The translations under genes and the position numbers were made by a program. A DNA stretch of 38,694 bases. It comes from Chloroflexota bacterium (GTDB lineage: Bacteria > Chloroflexota > Dormibacteria > CF-121). Shown piece after piece: positions 1-7,304 of this stretch (position 1 is the first letter of the stretch; the number at the start of each line of letters is the position of its first letter). Location: contig VBHO01000070.1 of NCBI GenBank assembly GCA_005882045.1, positions 1 through 38,694 of the forward strand. Direction: 5' to 3'. The notes beneath the pieces are model-generated. The model saw only the letters and a list, made by a program, of their open reading frames with translations. It did not search any database and had not been told where the DNA came from.

Positions 1-2
1 TC

Positions 3-152
3 GTCTGCGCGTTTATCTGGAAGATGATCGCGATCGAGCCGCGCAGCGTGATGGAGGCCAAGCGCTGGATCGGCCGGATCGTCTTCGGCACCATCGGCGT
101 CGAGATGGCCGGTCTGCTCGTCCGCGTGCTGGTGGATTCGGTCAATCACTAG
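3..152 (+). CDS. C-terminal end of a small membrane protein (partial)
   Basis: The reading frame is open from the window edge to a TAG at 150-152 and gives the last 49 residues of a protein whose start lies outside the window. A hydrophobic stretch (GTIGVEMAGLLVRVLV) near the C-terminus could be a membrane helix. It lies 33 bp before a VirB6/TrbL-like gene on the same strand, so it may be a small subunit of the same module (a pilin- or VirB2/TrbC-like protein is one option). The family cannot be assigned from this fragment. Confidence 0.5.
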   Translation, partial: VCAFIWKMIAIEPRSVMEAKRWIGRIVFGTIGVEMAGLLVRVLVDSVNH

Positions 153-185
153 TCGGGTTGAAGGCTGCGGTTCTGATGGTGGTCG

Positions 186-1061
186 GTGTTAGAGATCTTT
201 TCCGGACTACTCACCGGTTTCTTCAACAACCTGATCAACGACCTTCGCGACTCGATCGCCGACGGGGTCGAGACCTATCTGCTCAGTACCCACGACCTTT
301 CGACGTTCACGCCGCGACCTCTGACCGAGGAACCGGCGCTGCAGGGGATGTTCCACCTGACGCTCGCCATGGCCGACCTCTTACTGCTGCTGATCTTCAC
401 CTGGGCCTTTCTGCGCAGCCAGTGGGAACGGAGTTTCCGCGCCCACTACACCCTCAAGGTGATCCTGCCGCGAGCGATGGCGGCGCTGGCGATGGGGCAC
501 TTCGCGCTCCTCTTCGGCCAGATGGCGATCGACCTCAACAACGCGATGGTCCACGCGGTCTGGACGCAGCCGCTCCCCGGAGGCGCCCCCCGGCTGCCCT
601 GGACGTTCGCCTTGAACAACGGCTTTGGGCTGCCGCTGTTCGAGATCGCGATCCGGCTGGCGATCGTTGTGATGCTGGTCATCGTCGCCTTCACTTACGT
701 GGTGCGCTTCGCCCTGCTGGCCGTACTGCTGGCGGTGGCGCCGCTGGCAGCCATCTGCATGATCCTGCCGGAGACCAAGCGTTACGCACAGTCGTGGCTG
801 CGCCTCTTCTTGCTCACGGTCTTCATGCAGTTTGGTCAGGTGCTGGTGTTGCGCTTCGCCAGCCTCTTCGCCGATCAAGTTGGTGTCCGTCCGCTTGAGG
901 CGCTCTATGGGGTCGCCGTGCTCTATCTCATGATCAAGGTCCCGGGGCTGATGAACGCCTCATCACACCTCGAGACGAAGGCGCAGCACCTGGCCGAGGG
1001 GCTGGCCAAGAAGGCTGTCAAAGGCGCGATGGGAGCCGCCACGCGGGCGTCCAGCGCATAG
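186..1061 (+). CDS. VirB6/TrbL-like polytopic membrane protein
   Basis: The 291-residue protein has an amphipathic N-terminus and about five or six hydrophobic segments (roughly residues 53-75, 92-112, 150-200 as two helices, 205-230 and 238-255). The C-terminal tail is Ala/Lys-rich. This architecture and the order small membrane protein - polytopic protein - peptidoglycan endopeptidase resemble the inner-membrane part of type IV secretion systems (VirB6/TrbL). The start is GTG at 186: the in-frame codon at 174-176 is a stop, and the nearby ATG at 176 is in another frame. It ends 2 bp before the M23 peptidase gene, so the two are almost certainly cotranscribed. Assignment rests on topology and context, not on a diagnostic motif. 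Confidence 0.55.
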   Translation: MLEIFSGLLTGFFNNLINDLRDSIADGVETYLLSTHDLSTFTPRPLTEEPALQGMFHLTLAMADLLLLLIFTWAFLRSQWERSFRAHYTLKVILPRAMAALAMGHFALLFGQMAIDLNNAMVHAVWTQPLPGGAPRLPWTFALNNGFGLPLFEIAIRLAIVVMLVIVAFTYVVRFALLAVLLAVAPLAAICMILPETKRYAQSWLRLFLLTVFMQFGQVLVLRFASLFADQVGVRPLEALYGVAVLYLMIKVPGLMNASSHLETKAQHLAEGLAKKAVKGAMGAATRASSA

Positions 1062-1063
1062 CG

Positions 1064-1618
1064 GTGCTGACCACGACTCGCGTCGCCCTGTTCGCCTGGT
1101 CCTGGCGCCGGCCGCTACTCGTGATGACTGCCGCCCTCCTCGGCGTACCGCTCCTGATGGCCGGCATCGTGGTGCAGGCGCAGCAGGGGCACGTGGGCTC
1201 GCTGCACATGCCCGTGAACCACGCCACCCTGACCCAACCGTTCGGCTGTACGACCCTCGAGATCGAGCCCTGGTCAGCGGCATGCGCCGGCGGTCACTTC
1301 CACAGCGGCATCGACCTGGCGGCGCCGCTCGATACCCCGATCCATGCCGCGACCGGCGGGTTGGTGACGATGCACCGCGAGCGCGGCGGCTACGGCCTCT
1401 ACATCGTGGTGGTACGCGATCCACAGCTCAGCACGCTGTACGGGCATCTCGACTGGCCGCTCGTCCAACCGGGCGACGTGGTTGCCGCCGGGCAGCCGAT
1501 CGCGCTGATGGGATCGACCGGCAACAGCACCGGACCGCACCTTCATTTCGAGGTGCGCATTGCAGGCATTCCTGTCGATCCACTCCCATTACTCGAGTCA
1601 ACAGGAGGTGGTCGCTAG
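1064..1618 (+). CDS. Membrane-anchored M23 (LytM-type) zinc endopeptidase
   Basis: The 184-residue protein has one N-terminal membrane helix (about residues 17-38) followed by an extracytoplasmic M23 domain. The zinc and catalytic residues are all visible: H80 and D84 in HSGID, H128 in YGHLD, and H161 in PHLHFEV. M23 enzymes cut peptide cross-links in peptidoglycan. Start is GTG at 1064, 2 bp after the previous stop. Next to a VirB6-like gene it may open the wall for an envelope-spanning complex, like lytic factors of type IV secretion systems; that role is inference. The catalytic set is complete, so activity is expected. Confidence 0.88.
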   Translation: MLTTTRVALFAWSWRRPLLVMTAALLGVPLLMAGIVVQAQQGHVGSLHMPVNHATLTQPFGCTTLEIEPWSAACAGGHFHSGIDLAAPLDTPIHAATGGLVTMHRERGGYGLYIVVVRDPQLSTLYGHLDWPLVQPGDVVAAGQPIALMGSTGNSTGPHLHFEVRIAGIPVDPLPLLESTGGGR

Positions 1619-1666
1619 AGGTTGATTTCGGACTACTGCCCGCAATCGCTTGGAAGGGAGAACGAC

Positions 1667-2044
1667 ATGGTCAACAGAGTTATTTTGGTCGGTCGCCTCA
1701 CGCGTGATCCGGAGATCGTGACGAGTCCGAAAGGGCTGACGATCGCCAAGCTTCGGCTGGCGACCAACAGCTACTCGAAAGACGACGACGGCAATCGACA
1801 GGAGGACGTCCAGTATCACTCGCTCGTGGCGTTCGACCGGCTGGCATCTGTCTGCCAGGAATTCCTGACCCGCGGCAAGCTGATCTATGCCGAAGGCAGG
1901 CTGCGCAGTCACGAGTGGGATGGCAAGGACGGCTTGCGCCGCTACACCACCGAGGTGGTCATGGACCAGATGAAGATGCTCAGCCCGAAAACGGAGAGCC
2001 CCGTCGAGAACAGTCAGCCGCTGGCCGAACCGGTCGGCGCATAA
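1667..2044 (+). CDS. ssb: Single-stranded DNA-binding protein
   Basis: This is an OB-fold SSB with the usual N-terminus (MVNRVILVGRLTRDPEI) and conserved core (YHSLVAFDRLA, GKLIYAEGRLRSHEWDGKDG). Translation starts at ATG 1667, with AAGGGAG at 1654-1660 six bases upstream; an upstream in-frame ATG at 1622 has no ribosome site and would add residues foreign to the family. The protein is only 125 residues, shorter than typical SSB (about 150-180), and ends in LAEPVGA. It therefore lacks the acidic tip (DDxPF-type) that recruits SSB partners. A 44-residue, very acidic ORF follows immediately. It protects single-stranded DNA in replication and repair. Confidence 0.95.
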   Translation: MVNRVILVGRLTRDPEIVTSPKGLTIAKLRLATNSYSKDDDGNRQEDVQYHSLVAFDRLASVCQEFLTRGKLIYAEGRLRSHEWDGKDGLRRYTTEVVMDQMKMLSPKTESPVENSQPLAEPVGA

Positions 2045-2059
2045 GGAGTACGTCTTGCG

Positions 2060-2194
2060 ATGATTCCCGAACCGCACCCATATGACCCGGACGACCCAAC
2101 CTATGACGACGCCACGGATGAGCTCGCCTACCTCTTCCCGGACCGCTCGAATCCCTACGACCTCGTGAGCCTCGACGATCCATCCAACTACTGA
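2060..2194 (+). CDS. Small acidic protein downstream of ssb
   Basis: The ORF encodes 44 residues beginning MIPEPHPYDPDDPTYDD and ending DDPSNY. Twelve residues are Asp or Glu, only one is Arg and none is Lys; Pro and Tyr are also frequent. AAGGAG at 2043-2048 overlaps the ssb stop and lies 11 bases before the ATG, consistent with translational coupling to ssb. No family is recognised. Low complexity and acidity suggest a disordered peptide. A role with SSB is only a hypothesis from position and composition. Confidence 0.55.
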   Translation: MIPEPHPYDPDDPTYDDATDELAYLFPDRSNPYDLVSLDDPSNY

Positions 2195-2230
2195 TCGCCG
2201 GCGTTCATCGCTCGCGACCCGATAGCATTT

Positions 2231-2257
2231 GCCCACACCGGACGCTCCGGCGTGGGC
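2231..2257 (+). terminator. GC-rich hairpin between the ssb unit and ychF (weak terminator candidate)
   Basis: GCCCACACCGG and CCGGCGTGGGC form an 11-position stem with one A-C mismatch around a 5-base loop. There is no T-run after it, so it is not a convincing intrinsic terminator; it may be a 3'-end stabiliser or leader structure of ychF. It ends 15 bases before the ychF ribosome site. Confidence 0.35.
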
Positions 2258-2272
2258 GTCTGCTCAAGTTTC

Positions 2273-2280
2273 AGGAGGTG
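2273..2280 (+). promoter_or_regulatory. Perfect Shine-Dalgarno that fixes an ATT start for ychF
   Basis: AGGAGGTG is an 8/8 complement of the 16S rRNA 3' end. It sits inside the frame of the longer GTG-initiated version of ychF (GTG at 2252) and AGGAGG lies 6 bases before ATT at 2285. Starting at ATT gives MTLGVGIVGLPNVGK, the same spacing to the P-loop as in E. coli YchF (MGFKCGIVGLPNVGK). Confidence 0.65.
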
Positions 2281-2284
2281 GCTG

Positions 2285-3382
2285 ATTACCCTCGGCGTCG
2301 GCATCGTTGGCCTGCCCAACGTTGGCAAGACCACACTGTTCAACGCGCTCACCCGCGCTGGCGCCGGGGTTGCCTCCTACGCATTCAGCACGGTCGAACC
2401 GAATACCGCCATGGTCGAAGTGCCGGACAAGCGGCTCGACGTGCTGGCGCAGATGTACAAGCCGAAGAAGGTCACGCCGACCGTGATGAAGTTTGTCGAC
2501 GTCGCCGGCCTGGTGGCAGGAGCCAGCCGCGGCGAGGGAATGGGCAACCAATTTCTCTCGAATATCCGCGAGCTCGACGCGCTGGCGATGGTGGTCCGCT
2601 CCTTCCAGGATCCGAACGTTCAACACGTCGATAGCAAGCTCGACCCACGCCGTGATATGGGGATGGTTAACCTCGAGTTGGCGCTGGCCGACCTCGATGT
2701 GGTCAACAAACGGCGGGAGAGGATCGGCTCCGCCGCGCGACTCAAGCCCGGCGCCAAGGAGAAGGAGGAGCTCGAGCTCCTCGACCGGCTGGCGGCCCAC
2801 CTCGACGAGGGGAAACCGATTCGCACCCTGAGCTTCGAGCCAGAGCAGGCGAAACTTCTCAAAAGCTTTTCCTTCCTCACCGCTAAGCCGGTGCTCTACG
2901 TCGCCAACATCGGAGAAGACCAGATAGGCAAGGAGACCCCCGAGCTGCAGGCACTTCGGGCCGAGGCCATGGCGGAGCATGCCGACGTGATCGCCCTATC
3001 GGCGCGGCTGGAAGCCGAGATTCGTGAACTACCCGACGACGAGGCCGCCGTCTTCCTCGAAGACGCGGGTCTGAAGGAGGCGGCGCTCCCGACCTTCATC
3101 CACGCGGCTTACCGATTGTTGAACCTGGTCACTTTCCTCACGGCCGGCGATCCGGAGGTGCGAGCCTGGACGGTTCGTCAGGGGGCCAAGGCCCCCGAGG
3201 CCGCCGGTGTGATCCACAGCGACATCGAACGTGGCTTCATAAAGGCGGAGATCGTCGCCTACGACGACCTGGTGGCGGCCGGATCGTACGCGGCCGCCCG
3301 GGACCGAGGCAAGGTGCGGCTCGAAGGGCGCGACTATGTCATGAAGGACGGGGATGTCTCCCTCTTCCGCTTCAACGTCTGA
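2285..3382 (+). CDS. ychF: Ribosome-associated P-loop ATPase/GTPase YchF (OLA1 family)
   Basis: YchF/OLA1 is a universally conserved Obg-related P-loop NTPase that binds ribosomes and affects translation and stress responses. Visible motifs are the P-loop GLPNVGKT (residues 9-16), DVAGLVAGASRGEGMGNQF (G3 plus the glycine-rich loop typical of YchF), the base-recognition site NIGE in place of NKxD, and a C-terminal TGS-like domain ending in MKDGDVSLFRFNV. Length from ATT is 365 residues, normal for the family. A GTG at 2252 would add 11 residues but has no ribosome site, and those codons contain the Shine-Dalgarno sequence. The 3' end overlaps lipM by 29 bases. Confidence 0.95.
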   Translation: MTLGVGIVGLPNVGKTTLFNALTRAGAGVASYAFSTVEPNTAMVEVPDKRLDVLAQMYKPKKVTPTVMKFVDVAGLVAGASRGEGMGNQFLSNIRELDALAMVVRSFQDPNVQHVDSKLDPRRDMGMVNLELALADLDVVNKRRERIGSAARLKPGAKEKEELELLDRLAAHLDEGKPIRTLSFEPEQAKLLKSFSFLTAKPVLYVANIGEDQIGKETPELQALRAEAMAEHADVIALSARLEAEIRELPDDEAAVFLEDAGLKEAALPTFIHAAYRLLNLVTFLTAGDPEVRAWTVRQGAKAPEAAGVIHSDIERGFIKAEIVAYDDLVAAGSYAAARDRGKVRLEGRDYVMKDGDVSLFRFNV

Positions 3383-4211
3383 CGCCACCTGGCGTCTGCT
3401 GCTCGATCCACCGGCGACGGGCGCCTGGAATATGGCGGTCGACGAGGTCCTGCTCGATGGCGTGGCTGCGGGCGATACCCCGCCCACCCTTCGCTTTTAC
3501 GAATGGGCGCCGCCCTGCCTCTCGCTCGGCTACTTTCAAGCCTTCGAGGTGGTGGACGTCGCCGGATGCCGCAGCCTTGGCGTCGACGTGGTCCGCCGGC
3601 CGACTGGCGGCCGCGCCATCCTGCACGATCGCGAGCTGACTTATAGTGTGGCGCTGCCGCTGAGCCTGCTGGGCCTGGACGGCGGGGTCCTGCCGTCCTA
3701 CCACCGCCTGAGCCTGGCGTTGGAACGTGGACTCAAGCGGCTCGGGGCGCCGGTGGTGTTAGCCGCTGAGACCGCGGCGCCAGCGGCCCCGGATCATGGT
3801 CCGGCCTGCTTCGACCGGCCGTCCGCGCACGAGATCCTGCTCGACGGCCGCAAGCTGGTTGGCAGCGCCCAGGTGCGTCGGGCGACGGCCATCCTGCAGC
3901 ACGGCAGCATCTTGATCGAGCCCCGGACCGACCGGCTCCTGGCCTGTCTGCGGCTCCCCGACGGCCCGCCAGGCCGTCTCGAAGACGGCGTCGCCGGCCT
4001 GGGCGAGGTGGGCGACTTCGAGGCCGCGCAGATCGCCCATGCACTGGCGGACGCCTTCGCTGAGGAGTTCGGCGCCCGGCTGGTCCCCAGTCCCCTACGG
4101 TCGGCCGAGCGGCAGGCCGCCGAGGGCCTGGCGGCCTCGAAGTACCAGTCGGTCGCCTGGACCGAGCGGCCGGCCCCACTCCTGGCTAGAAATACAACAA
4201 GGACCAGATGA
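3354..4211 (+). CDS. lipM: Octanoyltransferase LipM (lipoate/biotin ligase fold)
   Basis: LipM moves octanoyl groups from acyl carrier protein to GcvH or other lipoyl domains, the first step of lipoate synthesis. The protein (285 residues) has the family motif RRPTGGRAILHDRELTYSV (from residue 81), the segment ACFDRPSAHEILLDGRKLVG, and LQHGSILI. C152 in ACF is in the position of the catalytic cysteine of LipM, and K167 in GRKLVGSAQ is the conserved lysine. The cysteine favours LipM over ATP-dependent LplA. ATG 3354 overlaps the ychF end, which implies translational coupling. The gene ends at TGA 4209-4211. Confidence 0.85.
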   Translation: MSPSSASTSDATWRLLLDPPATGAWNMAVDEVLLDGVAAGDTPPTLRFYEWAPPCLSLGYFQAFEVVDVAGCRSLGVDVVRRPTGGRAILHDRELTYSVALPLSLLGLDGGVLPSYHRLSLALERGLKRLGAPVVLAAETAAPAAPDHGPACFDRPSAHEILLDGRKLVGSAQVRRATAILQHGSILIEPRTDRLLACLRLPDGPPGRLEDGVAGLGEVGDFEAAQIAHALADAFAEEFGARLVPSPLRSAERQAAEGLAASKYQSVAWTERPAPLLARNTTRTR

Positions 4212-4277
4212 GGAGGGGCATTGCAGCGGCGATGGCAGGACGGCTGCAGGGATCTGGCCCTTGTTGGCTCGCGGCTT

Positions 4278-4303
4278 CGGGTACACGCTATATGTAGTAC
4301 CCG
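4278..4303. promoter_or_regulatory. Inverted repeat in the lipM - small membrane gene gap
   Basis: The 174-bp gap after lipM contains perfect 7-base arms, CGGGTAC and GTACCCG, around an AT-rich 12-base centre that includes TATATG (4289-4294). A weak TTGGCT at 4264-4269 lies 19 bases upstream of TATATG, so the dyad could be an operator over a promoter. No other gene-like feature is seen in this gap. Confidence 0.3.
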
Positions 4304-4385
4304 GGTGAGTTTGTACCACAGCCCGTTGAACGTGTCAAGCGCTTTTCCACGTTCGCGGTAAACTCCACTCGGCTCAGGAATCCCG

Positions 4386-4745
4386 ATGGCGCGAAAGAAC
4401 AAACGTAACCAACTCAGGAAGCCCCAGCGCGGATCGTCCGGTGGTGGGCGAGCAGCCCGGCCTGCGGGCATCCCGCCAGCGTCGCCGGCGGCCTCGGCCG
4501 AGAGCAATCCTACCGCGCCTGCGGCCCAGCCGGCCAAATCTGGGACGCCCGCCGTTCGTCCCCTGCCGCGCGCGACACGGGGTCGTCAGATGGCCGGGCC
4601 GCTGCCCACACAGGACGCCGCGATCCCACTCGAGCGGGTGCCCTACTTCCGATCGGACCTGCGGCGGATCGCGATCACAGCCGGCCTGATGTTCGCCCTG
4701 CTGATCGTGGGGTCGATCGTGCTTCGCGGTTTGCTCCAAGCGTGA
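4386..4745 (+). CDS. Small tail-anchored membrane protein of unknown function
   Basis: The 119-residue protein has a very basic start (MARKNKRNQLRKPQRG), a Pro/Ala/Ser-rich low-complexity middle (about residues 20-85) and one C-terminal membrane helix (about 95-116, IAITAGLMFALLIVGSIVLRG). It begins at ATG 4386 with no strong ribosome site. No family is recognised. The layout fits a tail-anchored or type II protein with a disordered cytoplasmic part. It lies 78 bp upstream of a bactofilin gene on the same strand, which may hint at an envelope or cytoskeleton role. Confidence 0.6.
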   Translation: MARKNKRNQLRKPQRGSSGGGRAARPAGIPPASPAASAESNPTAPAAQPAKSGTPAVRPLPRATRGRQMAGPLPTQDAAIPLERVPYFRSDLRRIAITAGLMFALLIVGSIVLRGLLQA

Positions 4746-4823
4746 CCTTTTAACAGGCAAGCAAGAAAGCCGATCGTGTAACCGTTCTGGCACAAAGGTC
4801 CAACAACTTGCCAGGAGGTTTGC

Positions 4824-5234
4824 GTGTTCGATAAGAGATCCCCGCGAGAAGCTGCTCCGATCGTTGCCGAGACGGTGCTGAGCAACCAGATCAAGCTCGA
4901 AGGCCGGCTGCAGTCGACGTCCAACATCCGGTTCGATGGCGAAATGAACGGTGACCTGACCACGGAAGGCGACCTGTCGGTGGGCGAGGCCGGCCGCGTC
5001 AAAGGCAACGTCACTGGCCGCAACGTGGTCGTGGGTGGCAGCATCCAGGGCAACGTGAACACCACGGGCCGCCTCGAGATCCTGGCCACCGGTAAGGTCT
5101 TTGGCGACATCGTCGTCGGCTCGCTCATCATTGACGAGGGCGGCATCCTCCGCGGCAAGAGCGCGGTTCACTCGGAAGAGTCGGCCGCGTCCACCGTCTC
5201 GGTCGGTATGCGTCCCGAGCCCGCCGCCGCGTAG
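4824..5234 (+). CDS. Bactofilin (polymer-forming cytoskeletal protein)
   Basis: The 136-residue protein is dominated by a right-handed beta-helix of short glycine/valine-rich rungs, about residues 20-115 (for example IKLEGRLQSTSNIRFDGEM, GRVKGNVTGRNVVVGGSIQG, GRLEILATGKVFGDIVVG). This is the DUF583/bactofilin signature. Bactofilins polymerise without nucleotide and scaffold cell shape or envelope proteins. Start is GTG 4824, with AGGAGGT at 4813-4819. A strong intrinsic terminator follows 20 bp after the stop. Length is typical of the family. Confidence 0.9.
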   Translation: MFDKRSPREAAPIVAETVLSNQIKLEGRLQSTSNIRFDGEMNGDLTTEGDLSVGEAGRVKGNVTGRNVVVGGSIQGNVNTTGRLEILATGKVFGDIVVGSLIIDEGGILRGKSAVHSEESAASTVSVGMRPEPAAA

Positions 5235-5254
5235 CCGCCGGGTTTCATTCGTTC

Positions 5255-5288
5255 AAAGGCTCCGAGCGATCGGGGCCTTTTTCTTTTT
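5255..5288 (+). terminator. Intrinsic terminator after the bactofilin gene
   Basis: AAAGGCTCCGA and TCGGGGCCTTT form an 11-bp stem (one T-G wobble) closed by a GCGA tetraloop, followed by a T-rich tract TTCTTTTT. It is the clearest Rho-independent terminator in the window. Confidence 0.9.
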
Positions 5289-5307
5289 GCCGATACTTAC
5301 TAACGTC

Positions 5308-5949
5308 ATGTTCAGCGATCCCGTCCAGTTCGTCATCAACGCGATCTATCTCGTGCCAGGCCTGCTCGTCGGGCTGATCGGACACGGGCTGGCGCAGGCA
5401 GCCTTCGCCGTCGCCCGCGGCGATCAGACGCCACGCGTCGACGGTCGGCTTTCGCTGGACCCGAGTCGCCATCTCGACCCGCTGGGCACGATTGCCGCGT
5501 TCTTCATCAACTTCGGTTGGGCCAAGGAGGTCCGGATCAACCCCTATCGCATGCGGAGCACGTTGGATCCTGCGCTCGTCGCGCTGGCCGGGCCGGTCGC
5601 CAACCTGCTGATCGCCATCGTGCTGTCGATCCCCATCAAGCTGGCGCTGGCGGCAGGCTCATTCGACCCCGCGGGGCCGCCCTGGCGCCTGCTGCTGGTG
5701 GCCTTCTATTTCAACGTCGCGCTCGGCGTCATCAGCCTGGTGCCGATCCCTCCGCTGGACGGCTACCTCTTCCTTGAGAGACTCTTCCGCCGGCGCTACG
5801 GCCGGCAGTTTGCCCGGATCGACGCCCAGCGGCAGCTCATCCAGCTGGTGTTCGTTCTCCTCGTGTTGCTGACCGGGATCCTGAGTTTTCTATACCTCCC
5901 GGTGGCACGACTCATCCTTCGTTTGCCGCCCTTCGCGGTAGGGTCCTGA
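5308..5949 (+). CDS. M50 site-2-protease-like membrane protein with degraded HExxH
   Basis: The protein (213 residues from ATG 5308) follows the short M50 (site-2 protease, FtsH-less) pattern: an N-terminal helix with the metal motif, a GRLSLDPSRHLDPLGT segment, FGWAKEVRINPYRMR, then VALAGPVANLLIA and the C-terminal LVPIPPLDG. In active relatives the first helix carries HExxH. Here it reads H26-G-L-A-Q30, so the catalytic Glu and the second zinc His are missing, while the Asp of LDG (D151) remains. It is therefore probably a non-proteolytic homologue. The ATG is only 20 bp past the bactofilin terminator and no clear ribosome site is visible, so it may have its own promoter or a leaderless start. 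Confidence 0.75.
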   Translation: MFSDPVQFVINAIYLVPGLLVGLIGHGLAQAAFAVARGDQTPRVDGRLSLDPSRHLDPLGTIAAFFINFGWAKEVRINPYRMRSTLDPALVALAGPVANLLIAIVLSIPIKLALAAGSFDPAGPPWRLLLVAFYFNVALGVISLVPIPPLDGYLFLERLFRRRYGRQFARIDAQRQLIQLVFVLLVLLTGILSFLYLPVARLILRLPPFAVGS

Positions 5950-5951
5950 CG

Positions 5952-7304
5952 ATGGATGCGCTTCGCGCCCTGCCGAGTGTGCATCAGGTTCTCGAGCTCG
6001 CCGAGGCACAGGCCCTGGTTGCCGTCCACGGCCGGGCACTGGTTCTGTTCGCGGTGCAGCGGGCCCTCGATGAGGAGCGCACCACCGGCACGATCGCCGA
6101 CCCAGCCGCCCGTATGGCACGGATCGAGGCGCTGGCTGGCGAGTTGCGACGGCCGCGCCTGCGTCCCGTGATCAACGCGACGGGGGTTGTTCTTCATACC
6201 AACCTGGGCCGAGCCCCGATGGCCAGCGCGGCGGCGCAGGCCGCCGCGAATATCGCGGGTCGCTATTCCACGCTGGAGTTCGACCCCCGGACGGGGCGGC
6301 GGGGACGCCGTCACGACCTGGTGGCCGACCTCCTCCGCTACCTGACCGGCGCCGAAGCGGCGGCGGTTGTCAACAATTGCGCCGCGGCGGTGCTCTTGAT
6401 GTTGACGGCCCTCGCCAAGGGTAAGGAGGTCATCGTCGGGCGTGGAGAGCTGGTCGAGATCGGCGGTGGGTTCCGGATGCCCGACGTCATGCGCCTCTCG
6501 GGTGCTCGCCTGGTCGAGGTGGGCACCACCAATCGCACCCGAGCCGAGGATTACGCCGCCGTCATCACGCCGAAAACGGCCGCCATCTTGAAGGTGCATG
6601 CGAGCAACTTCCAGGTGGTCGGCTTTACGGAGAGCGTTGAGATCGAGGCGCTGGCTCGGGTGGCCCGCCATCAGGGTGTGCTACTGCTGCATGACCTGGG
6701 CAGCGGGTCGCTGCTCGACACCGCCGCCTATGGACTTGCGGTGGAGCCGCGGATCCAGGACAGCCTGCGAGCCGGAACCGACCTGCTTGCGTGCAGCGGC
6801 GACAAATTGCTGGGTGGGCCGCAAGCCGGGTTGCTACTCGGCCGCGCCGAGGTGGTCGATCGAGTGATGAAACATCCGCTCGCGCGCGCGGTGCGCATCG
6901 ACAAGCTCACGCTCGCGGCGCTGACGGCGACCCTGGACCTGTACCTGACCCAGTCGATGGCCGAGCTTCCGATCTGGAACATGCTCGGTACCTCCGCCGA
7001 TGCGATTGCCGCCCGCGCACAGAGCTGGCAACGCTCGCTCCTGCAGCGTGGCATCGCGGTGGAGGTCGTCCCGACGGAGTCGACAGTGGGCGGTGGTTCG
7101 CTGCCCGGTGAGCGGCTGCCCACGTCCGCGCTGGCCATCACGCCACGCCCCGGCCGCGCAGCAGATCTCCTCCGCCGCCTGCGCGAGCACGAGCCGCCCG
7201 TCATCGGCCGCATCGAGCAGGAGCGCGTGCTGCTCGACCCGCGAACCGTGCTGCCCGGCGAAGACGATGCCCTCATCGACGCGGTGGTTGCCGCGCTCGC
7301 ATGA
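5952..7304 (+). CDS. selA: L-seryl-tRNA(Sec) selenium transferase
   Basis: SelA converts seryl-tRNA(Sec) to selenocysteinyl-tRNA(Sec) with selenophosphate in a PLP-dependent reaction. The 450-residue protein has the N-terminal motif INATGVVLHTNLGRAPM (residues 74-90), the fold-type I PLP core (HDLGSGSLLDT) and the PLP lysine K285 in CSGDKLLGGPQAGLLLG. Length fits the E. coli enzyme (463). The gene begins 2 bp after the M50-like gene and its TGA overlaps the selB ATG (ATGA at 7301-7304), so selA and selB are translationally coupled. Confidence 0.96.
   Translation: MDALRALPSVHQVLELAEAQALVAVHGRALVLFAVQRALDEERTTGTIADPAARMARIEALAGELRRPRLRPVINATGVVLHTNLGRAPMASAAAQAAANIAGRYSTLEFDPRTGRRGRRHDLVADLLRYLTGAEAAAVVNNCAAAVLLMLTALAKGKEVIVGRGELVEIGGGFRMPDVMRLSGARLVEVGTTNRTRAEDYAAVITPKTAAILKVHASNFQVVGFTESVEIEALARVARHQGVLLLHDLGSGSLLDTAAYGLAVEPRIQDSLRAGTDLLACSGDKLLGGPQAGLLLGRAEVVDRVMKHPLARAVRIDKLTLAALTATLDLYLTQSMAELPIWNMLGTSADAIAARAQSWQRSLLQRGIAVEVVPTESTVGGGSLPGERLPTSALAITPRPGRAADLLRRLREHEPPVIGRIEQERVLLDPRTVLPGEDDALIDAVVAALA

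Noticed and set aside
381-878. Antisense ORFs opposite many genes, such as this one and others at 12797-13711 and 34980-35855
   Set aside because: High-GC codon bias leaves antisense frames open; the predicted proteins are low-complexity and lack family motifs.
1622-1666. In-frame extension of ssb to an upstream ATG at 1622
   Set aside because: No ribosome site there, and residues before MVNRVILVG do not belong to the SSB fold; AAGGGAG precedes ATG 1667 instead.
4221-4361. Small TTG-initiated ORF after lipM (about 46 residues) with GGAGGGG upstream
   Set aside because: Composition is unremarkable, no family resemblance is seen and it overlaps the inverted repeat; evidence is too weak for a gene call.
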